DNA of 64,000 nt. It comes from Pleodorina starrii (taxonomy: Eukaryota; Chlorophyta; Chlorophyceae; Chlamydomonadales; Volvocaceae). Made by a program: the position numbers and the translations under genes. Shown here one piece after another: positions 56,240 to 64,000 of the stretch; position 1 is the first letter of the stretch; each line of letters begins with the position of its first letter. The stretch covers positions 558,001 through 622,000 of the forward strand of contig BRXU01000036.1 in the NCBI GenBank assembly GCA_030267565.1, written 5' to 3'. The notes under the pieces were generated by a model. That model was not told the DNA's origin, made no database searches, and saw only the letters and a list, made by a program, of their open reading frames with translations.

Positions 56240-59200
56240 ATGCTGATTTGGGCGGCACTGCTGCTGACGGCCGTCCCATGGGTCGGCCCACTCCGAGGGG
56301 TGGTCGCCGCCGACGGTGGGTGCCGCTGTGTTAGCCTCGTTCAGTTGGGGGGGGGATGGCCTTCACGGATAGACCGGAGCCCTTGAACGTGCAGCAATTT
56401 TCTTGCAAAGCAAAGTTAAGTCTTTCCAACTGCATTGGGAGGGAGGGAGGGAGGGAGGGAGGGAGGGAGGGAGGGAGGGGAAGGAAGTTGTAGAGGAACG
56501 GCGAGCGGAGCGAGGCGTATTGTGCTGCGCTGTACTGCACTGCCTTTGCGTTGAATGAGCTTTCTCCTCCTTTTGGGCCCAATAGAATCAGATCACCACC
56601 GCTGTACGGTATTGCAAAGTTTACAGAGAGCGACCGAAGCGGAGCGAAGCTTGATGGCCATCTAGGGCCCCTGCGACCCGAAAGATACGCGAATTGCGGA
56701 AACGTACTCGGGGCCTAGGCCTTTCGGGGGGGGAAGGGGGCAAGAGCGTGCGCGACACGCCAGCAGGGCTGGCGGGGCGGCCCCCGGCTGCGCAATGCCG
56801 TACTGCCGTACGGCAGTACGGAACCGGGCGCCGCGCTGTGCTGGAAGCCAAGTTCATGGCGCCTCGACGGCACGCCTCAAGGGGCATATCGGACAGAGCC
56901 GCGGATCGTACGGCAGGCGGACAGGAAATTCAGACCCTTTTACAGAGGCGACTGGATGGGGTTGCGGGTTACGGTGGGATACGGTGTGGTGCGATGGGGA
57001 TACAGGGCGGCAATCCGCCGGTGTGCCCTGCGCCGGTGGCTGCCTTGGCTGTCGCCGCCGGCCCGCAGCCCGTTTGACCGGTGTCGCCGCTTAAAGCTAG
57101 TTGTACGGCAGTTTGCCCATTGCGGGTCGAGTTGGTTGAAGTTGGTTGGCTCGTCCGTCTGCCCACCCGTTTGCCAGTCGCCGCAGATATGCTGCCGGAG
57201 GGGCTTCAACCGGACATGGCGCATTTCGACGCCGCCCGCCAGGAGAGCACCCTGCCGCCGTCCGGCAAGTTGTACATCTGGCAGGACGCTGAGTACGACA
57301 GTCGTCCCGCCAACATGCTCATCTTCACCGGTAATTGCTCTGTACGGCAGTACGGCAGCATCGGTGGTGCAGCCGTAGACTTTGACGGCTCGTCATGCTG
57401 CGGCGCGATGTCGAATGACCTCGTCAAGTACAACTACTGGGACGACAGTCCAACTGCCGCATTTACGTTTGTATGGTTGGGGCGGTTAGTGGGTACAACA
57501 CGCAACGGTCAGTGGATGGTGGGCCTGGGGATGTACGACGCGGGCGGTGGCGGGCTGATGATCTCGGCGGGCAGCGTGACAACGGGTACGGCAGCGGAAG
57601 GGTACGGCATCTACGAAAACTGGACGGCCACGGCGCGGACGCCGCCGTACAACGAATGGACGATGGAGGTAAGGTCTCGCAGGACTGCCGTACCGACCGC
57701 AATGCCAGGTTGCGCGAGGCTTGTGTGAAAGGGAGGAGGAAACCCTGGGGCAGGCTCGTGTACATGCTGCGTGTACTCGTGCAGTCAGAAGACCTTGCTG
57801 CTGCTGCTGCTGCTGTTGTTGTTGTAGTTATTGCTGCGGTTGGCGTCGGTGGCAGTTTGGGGTTTAGGGGGTCGGTGCCCGTCAGTCGCATCGACGCGAC
57901 AAGGGTGATGGTTTGAAGTGCCGTACAGTGCTGCGGGCGGTGCTGCTGCTGCTGCTGCTGCATCCGAAAACCACAGTGCCGCGCAGTGCACTCGCCAAGT
58001 AGGCAGACACAAACCCATTCGTACATGCAACCAGGAGACCAGGAGACTCCGTCAAGCAGTCCGGTACCTTGTCGTACACCGCTTCCCTCTGCCCGCCAAA
58101 ACCCTAAAACCCTAAAACCCGAATTCCCCGATCCAGGTGCTGGTCCGCGATCCGGGGGCCCTCACCGCTGCCTACCACCGCTGCTCGCAGTCCGCCTGCG
58201 CATCGGCGCCGCTCGCTCTGCCCAGCGCCCCCGCACGGGTGGCGGGTTTCCCGCTGGTCCTGGGCGGGGCGTGCGGCGGCGACACCTTTCCGCTCCGGAG
58301 CACCCTGCTGCGAGGCCAGGTGCCGAATTGCGGTTTTAGGGTTTTTAAGGAATTTTGATCTCATTATGGAAGTCGTGGCTGAAGGAGGCCTTTCGGTTTT
58401 GACACATTTATGACTTGTCGGGGGGAATTCCAAGGTCCTGGGTTCGAGGCTCTAATGGCTCGAGTTATTTCCAGGCAGCTTCGGTGAAAGTGCCGGAAGT
58501 TGGACCTCCTCCGCTGTGCATGATTGACAGGACTGCGATATCTTCCTTTTACCCCCCGTGAACACACACATGAGATCCCACCAACACCCCCATCACCACC
58601 ACCACCACCACTACTACTATTACTAGACCGTCGGCACAGGCGAGCCGGCCAACCCTCTGCCTAACGCCCGTCGTACCCCCGTATTCAGGTAGCTGTACTG
58701 CTGCTCTACGGCCGGGCGCTTGAATCCTGGGAAGTACGGGAGATCGCGGATCACTATCGGCCACGCTTCGGCCTCGCCAGGTATCGTACATCTTCGCAGT
58801 AGTCACCTCCCCAATCAGCGGTCTCCAACGTTGCGTTTTCCAACCACGAACCACGAACCACGGTATCCAGCCCGTTTGGGATCTGGGTTGTCAGGCCCCG
58901 GCCCCGGCAACGGGTCAGGCCCCGGCAACGGGTCAGGCCCCGGCAACGGGGCCGGAAGACACACCCAGACCAGACAGGAACGAGCGAACCCGGGGGGTAA
59001 TGGCCCCACACAGGTTGTTTTGAGCGTGAGCGCGTGACTCATGAGCCCGACACCCTTTTTACCCAGTTTGTCCTTTCCAATTTTCCGTAATGATCTGTCG
59101 ACATGAGTCATGACCTGCCATGGCCAGAAACCTGCCGTACATTTACCGTACCCGACCGTGCCTCGCACCCATCTCACCGTCCTGCCCCCCTCCCTGCCAA

Positions 59201-62200
59201 TTGAGCCCCAGCGCTCCCCCAGCCCCTCCGGTGGCTCCGCCCTCCCCCCCACCTCGCCCACCCCCGCCGGAGCCGCCGCCGGAGCCGCCGCCAATGACGC
59301 CGCCAGCGCTTCCCCCGCCAATTCCGCCGCCGCCTTCGCCACCGCCGCCGCGGCCCCCGCCCGTTTCCAAACCCCTACTGCCGCCGTCGCCACCATCACC
59401 TCCCCCATCGTCGCCGCCGCCGCCGCCGCCACCCTCCCCGCCGCCGTCGCCGCCGCCCTCCCCACCACCGCCGTCACCGCCTCCTTCCCCGCCGCCGCCG
59501 CCGCCGCCACCCTCCCTGCCGCCGCCGCCACCCGACCCCTCGGTCCTCGACCCCGAACAGGTCACAACAACTCCTGCCCCAGCGCAAACACCAGTATGGC
59601 AGCAACCTCCGCCGCCGCCGCCGTCAGCCTCCCAGCCTCCGCCGCCGTCGCCGCCGCCGCCGATGCCCATGCAGGGCCTCCCAGGCATCAGCCAGCCGCC
59701 CGTGTACCCTTCCGCCGCACTCCCTCCCCCCCCGCCGATGCCGCCGGCTCCCGCCACTGTACGGCGGTCGCCGCCGCCGCCGCCGGCGGCGCCGCTCCTG
59801 CGCGTACCCGCCGCCTTGCGGGATTCTTTCGACGCCGCCGCCTTCCTTTGGGCTTCTTGGACCCTCTCCACGCCGGACCCTACCTGGCCCGCTGGCGGCG
59901 GCGGCGGCGCCGTCGCCTCCGGCGGAAACCGTACGGCATCGCTGATTTCGCAGTTCCCTGGAGCCCAGGGGGTCCAGGTTCTGTCGCTGCGGCTGGCGAC
60001 GCCGGCGGTGGCACTGCCCGGGCAGGTGAGGCATGTGGGGTAAAAAGAAGATACCGCAGCGGAGACGGAGACGGCGTTTAGCGAACGGACCGGGCCCCCA
60101 GCAATACTTACCGAGGCATATGGAGGGGCGATAAGGGCGGGGGGTGGGCCGGGGTGTGAAGGGCCGGTTGGGCGGCCATGAGGCCGTGGTTGGCCCCCTG
60201 GGTTTGGGAGGAGCGTTGCGAAGGGCAGCCCACCCCGCTGGGCCCCCACCCCCCACCCCCCGGGCGGCTCCGCTGCCGATGTATGCGCGTCTCGCGCGCA
60301 CGCACACGCAGACATATACACGCACACGCATCCAACCTTCTAGCGGTTGACACGGTGTGGGTTCCAGAACCCTCAAGGGCTAGACATTGGGGGGGGAGGG
60401 GGTAGCCACGTGGCCTTCATCCTCATCGTCCCAACCAACCAACCAACCAACTCGAGTGACTCCGTGCGCCTCGGTTACCGTACTCAGGGTTCTTCTCCTC
60501 CTGCTCGCTCTCGTCTCGTCGTGTCTCGTCTCGCGAGACGAGCTCACGTCCTTCTCGCCCCTCCCGGACAATGTACGACGGCAAAAAAACCGTTGCCCTG
60601 TTGTGCAGGTGTCCTGTTCGGATGCGCTGACTGAGGGCCTCAGGAGCCGCATCAATGCGGGCCTTTCACAGCTGCTACAGCGTCTGCAAAATGGCGGCAG
60701 TAGCAGTAGCAGTAGCAGTAGCGTCGCGGTTGTCTGCGCCGGCGCCTCAGTTTCCAAAACTGAAAAAACCGCCACTACTAGCAGCGCCGCCGCGGCGGCA
60801 AGAGATGGGACTCGCAATCGGTTACTGCTCCAGCAGGCGGGCGCTACAGCCGCGGAAAGTACGACAGCTACAGGCGCTACAGGCGCCGCCGCCGCCGCCG
60901 CCGCCGCGTGCACCTCGGGTGGTGGTGACGGCAGCGCAGGAGACGTTCCAAGTTGGAATGTCACATTGGCGCTCGGAGCCGACGGCGGCGGCAACGGCGC
61001 CGCCAGCGCGGATCTGGCGGCGCTTGTGTACGACAGCCTGACGGCGTGGGCCGATGCCAGCTCGGACGATCCGTTGCGGTCGGCTTGTGTGCCGTCTCCG
61101 CTGTCGTACAGCGTCGCCGCGCAGGTACGGAATCCTGCGGATCCAGGATCCAGGGGTGCGGAGGCCCCTGACCCGAAGTCCAGTCGGCGGCGGCTCAGGG
61201 ACTGGGCGAATGTCCTGACGGCCTTCCTTTCCGGCCTTTCTATGCGCAACTATTTGGTGGAGGAATGCCCACCAAACAGGGAAGACCCACCAAATGGGGA
61301 AGCTTGGGTGAATGGGGGAACGGGCGGTCTCGAGCAAATCGCCGTCTGCTCCATAAAGATATTAAAATACCGGAATCGCTTTTCTGGGGGTCCGATATCA
61401 ACAATTTTCAACCGACGCCAACCAACCAACGGCTGACCGATGTACTGTAACATGGTTCACTCCACCACAACGTAGAGCCGTTCCGCTTGCTGACTTGTCA
61501 GATGCACGCTCTGCGGTCCTTCCGGTCCGGCCTCCGGCGGCCCTTCCGGCCCGGGGCCCTTCCGGTCCGGGGGCCCTTCCGGCCCGGGGGTCCTTCCGGT
61601 CTAATGAAAGGTCTCCGTGTTTTGAAATCCCCCAAGCAGCGGTCGAATGGTTTGCTGCCAGGGGGCGGTGAACACCTCCGGGGGAACGCCGCCAGGGGCA
61701 TCTAGTAGACAGAAGGCGGGCTGCGGCAACGTCCACCAGCGCCCTAACAAACTTGGCTAACCGAACCCAACCGTCACAACCGCCAACCGCAGGTGCAAGT
61801 GACGTACCGCGCAGCACTCAGCGAGGCGGGCCGGCAGGTTTACCTAACCGCCTGTGGATCTGGTTTGGATTCAGTTTCTGCCGCCGCCAGACCCGCATCG
61901 GCCCTGGCGGCGGCGGCAGCGCCGCCGCCGCCGCCGCTGTTTCAGCAGCTTGCCGTACAGTTGGGACTCGACGGCGCCATCGCGTGCGGCGTGGAGGACG
62001 TCGGTGTCGGGCCGCCGCCGCCGCCGGTACGACAACCGTTGTGCCATGAACTGTTGACGACCCATGATCGTTTCGATTCCCGTCTAAGGAAGGCAACTGA
62101 AGTAAAAAAACGAACGTTTTGGATCGGCGACAGCACATCTTTGTGCAGTACAAGTTGCCGCCAACAGGCCCTCCACTCACTGACCCGTTCCGCAGTTCCG

Positions 62201-64000
62201 TGGAGGACTGAAGAAGAGAATGCGAGTAACTGCCAGCGTGCCTTAATGCGACTGCCAGGTGCCAGCGTGCCAGGGGATCCGAAACATGGTGACCGCACGC
62301 TTTCCGTCACCACCACAATACCTTTTTTTGCGTGCGTTCACGGGTGGCGTTCACGGGTGGCGTTCACGGGTGGCGTTCACGGGTGGCGTTCACGGGTGGC
62401 GTTCACGGGTGGCGTTCACGGGTGGCGTTCACGGGTCCCGTCCACGCCCGCCCGCCCCCCTTCGTCTCGCCCCGCCCCGCCCCGCCGCGCCCCGCCCCCC
62501 CTCGCCCCGCCCCGCCACCCCGCGAATTTCTCTTGATGCCCCCCCTCGTTTCGCACCGCTCCTGGCTCCTGGCCGCAACAGGCGAGCTCAGGCACCGGGC
62601 AGGTCCCGCTAGGTGACGGCCTCGGCGTCAGCGCCGCCGCTGCCGCCGGGTCCGGCAACGTCGGCAGCGGCGGCGGCGGCGGCGGCGTATCCGAGGCCGG
62701 CAAGCTCGCCGCCGTCGCTGTCGGCGGCGCCGCGGCGGCGGGCGTCATCATTTTGGCGCTCGCGGCGGCGGCGGTGGTGATTGTTCGGCGGTCGCGGCGG
62801 CGGCAGTGGAGCGACCCACGGGTCTACGGTGGCGGCGGTGGCGGCGGCGGCGGGAAGGGGCCCTGGCGGGATGTGCGGTTCGACTCCCCCTGGGAGCGTC
62901 CCTCATCGCTGCCGTCCTGCCGCCCCTCTCCGGCGGCCTCCGAGCTCCGAGGCTTGAGCCACACGGTGAGATGATGGTTTGTTGACCGTATCGACGGTTT
63001 GTTGACCGTATCGCCGATTTGTTAACCGTATTAACGGTTTGTTGACCGAATTGACGGCTTGTTGACCGTATCGACGGTTTGTTGACCGTATCGACGGTTT
63101 GTTGACCGTATCGCCGATTTGTTGACCGTATTAACGGTTTGTTGACCGAATTGACGGCTTGTTGACCGTATCGACGGTTTGTTGACCGTATCGACGGTTT
63201 GTTGACCGTATTAACGGTTTGTTGACCGAATTGATGGTTTGTTGACCGTATCGACGGATTGTTGACCGTATCGACGGATTGTTGACCGTATCGACGGTTT
63301 GTTGACCGTCGCTCCGCATGCGGACCTTTCCACGCGTGGACCCGAGTTGCGTCCGCCACGTGCTAAGACGTGCTTGTTGTTGTTGTGGTTAGGGTTTTTG
63401 AGTTTTAGGGTTTTAGGGTTGGGTAAGACGTGGTGGTGGTAGTTCTGGTGGTGGACACACTAGCCGTACACTGCAAGCGGAGATAGACTACCAGTGGCAC
63501 TAATCTTCCTGTTTCTGCTTTCTCCTCCCTCTTGTATACCGGTATGGCTGCCGGCGCCACAACCTTGTTCCCACACCCACCGCTGCGTTCCCAGCTTCCC
63601 ACCGCACGCAGTGTGGTGTGTGGGGTGGGGTCTGTGGTGTGGTCTGTGGTGTGGTCTGTGGTGTGGTCTGTGGTCTGTGGTGTGGTGGTGTGTGGTGTGC
63701 GCATCGGTGTCGCGATATGTCACCAACTGGGCCATCATCAATCCGCGGGAAGCCGGGATCCGTCCGTCCGATCCGTCCGTCCGATCCGTCCGTCCGATCC
63801 GATCCGTCCGATCCGTCCGTCCGATCCGTCCGATCCGATCCGTCCGTGCACAACAAAACGGTGCAATCACGCATGCTCTGCGGTCTCCCGTGCGCCCCCC
63901 TAACCCCGCCATCCCCACAGGCCCCCTCCGCCTCCTCATCTGGCGGAAATGCGCTGGTCCGCTGGGCCCGCGGACTCCGACCCGGGTTCGATTCTCGCTC
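56240..64000 (+). CDS. Cell-surface protein: LamG-like domain, Pro-rich spacer, one TM helix (3' partial)
   Basis: Exons: 56240-56315, 57187-57668, 58137-58319, 58689-58780, 59212-60025, 60609-61124, 61793-62026, 62582-62965, 63921-64000 and onward; phases agree at every junction (953 residues so far). MLIWAALLLTAVPWVG is a signal peptide; the ATG at 56240 is preferred, though the frame is open to 55727. Residues 26-278 form a LamG/concanavalin-like domain: GGAAVDFDGSSC, GQWMVGLGMYDAG, EWTMEV, and the typical end VAVLLLYGRALESWEVREIA. Residues 279-480 are PPPSPPP-rich, like algal hydroxyproline-rich wall and matrix proteins. A Cys-containing region follows (VSCSDALTEGLRSRINAGL; WNVTLALGADGGG). 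A hydrophobic segment at about 842-867 (AAAGVIILALAAAAVVIV) then RRSRRRQW marks a type I membrane topology with a cytoplasmic tail still open at the window end. Ligand and role are unknown; cell-wall or matrix binding is an inference. Confidence 0.8.
58100..58120 (+). repeat. Telomere-like CCCTAAAA repeat before a 3' splice site
   Basis: Two to three CCCTAAAA units end about 16 bp before the acceptor CAG of the LamG-gene exon at 58137. Confidence 0.85.
60041..60111 (-). mobile_element. Family A short repeat, left part, just after a LamG-gene donor
   Basis: The reverse complement shows TTCGCTAAACGCCGTC, then GCTGCGGTATCTTCTTTT. It begins 15 bp after the GTGAGG donor at 60026. Confidence 0.55.
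62335..62439 (+). repeat. 13-bp repeat CGTTCACGGGTGG
   Basis: Eight perfect copies in the intron between exons 61793-62026 and 62582-62965 of the LamG gene, followed by C-rich CCCCGCC runs that lead to the acceptor. Confidence 0.95.
62976..63306 (+). repeat. 20-bp minisatellite in the LamG-gene intron
   Basis: About 16 units of GTTTGTTGACCGTATCGACG with diverged versions (CCGTATTAACG, CCGAATTGACG, CCGTATCGCCG) that themselves recur in the same order, so the array grew by duplication of multi-unit blocks. Confidence 0.95.
63388..63420 (+). repeat. Telomere-like TTTTAGGG repeat in the LamG-gene intron
   Basis: Tandem TTTTAGGG, TTTTAGGG and degenerate units within the intron 62966-63920. Confidence 0.8.
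63758..63846 (+). repeat. GATCCGTCC repeat
   Basis: An irregular array of GATCCGTCCGTCC and GATCC units, about 75 bp before the acceptor of the last exon in the window. Confidence 0.9.

Noticed and set aside
57331..57372. Possible 42-nt in-frame intron (GTAATT to GCAG) in the LamG exon
   Set aside because: Far shorter than other introns here, and the retained reading gives the expected GGAAVDFDG strand of a LamG-like fold; kept as exon, though it could be alternative.
62976..63306. Regular ~20-bp repeats resembling a CRISPR array
   Set aside because: Units are directly adjacent with no unique spacers and lie in a eukaryotic intron; it is a minisatellite.
63940..64000. tRNA-like B box (GGTTCGATTC) and a 6-bp stem with 7-base loop near the window end
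   Set aside because: The T-arm does not pair and the stretch is the in-phase continuation of the LamG-gene exon at 63921.

Overview
The window is nuclear DNA of a GC-rich, intron-rich green alga, most likely a chlamydomonadalean/volvocine species (inference). The reasons are: short GT-AG introns with CCGTAC-rich ends; interstitial TTTTAGGG repeats (the Chlamydomonas-type telomere unit); plastid-type transit peptides; a proline-rich PPSPPP cell-surface protein; and proteins padded with Ala, Gln, Gly and His runs. There are no operons. Exon chains were built by hand from splice sites, reading-phase continuity and recognised protein families.

Layout. 739-4628 (+): DCC1, a subunit of the CTF18 alternative clamp loader, with its 5' end not resolved. 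7107-8978 (-): mitochondrial carrier protein of the CoA-carrier (SLC25A42/16-like) type. 11146-12752: three near-identical tandem copies of a ~536-bp unit. 12866-14158 (-): two-exon low-complexity hypothetical protein. 14601-18188 (-): five-exon protein with one CBM20 starch-binding domain and a likely plastid transit peptide. 20133-26049 (-): eight-exon plastid-type atypical SDR/epimerase-like protein, with one GC-AG intron and very repeat-rich introns. 29481-30033: 3' remnant of a non-LTR retrotransposon. 30264-35548 (+): eight-exon plastid-type TPR protein with a C-terminal membrane anchor. 40999-47579 (+): U2AF65-like splicing factor with two RRMs, a large Gln/Pro/His N-terminal region and no C-terminal UHM. 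56240-64000 (+): signal peptide, LamG-like domain, proline-rich spacer and one transmembrane helix; the gene runs off the window end.

The spaces between genes (4.6-6.8, 9-11, 18.2-20.1, 26-29.5, 35.5-41 and 47.6-56.2 kb) hold lower-GC sequence, microsatellites, minisatellites and decayed mobile DNA. I could not assign convincing genes there apart from two weak candidate exons and one short ORF. Introns carry several shared features: two interspersed short sequence families, telomere-like repeats, the word GTACGGCA (often at the splice sites themselves), and a 12-bp palindrome GACCCACGGGTC that also lies inside three coding exons. The genes are unrelated functionally: replication/cohesion, mitochondrial transport, starch binding, plastid SDR and TPR proteins, splicing and cell surface. 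This is ordinary for a eukaryotic chromosome.
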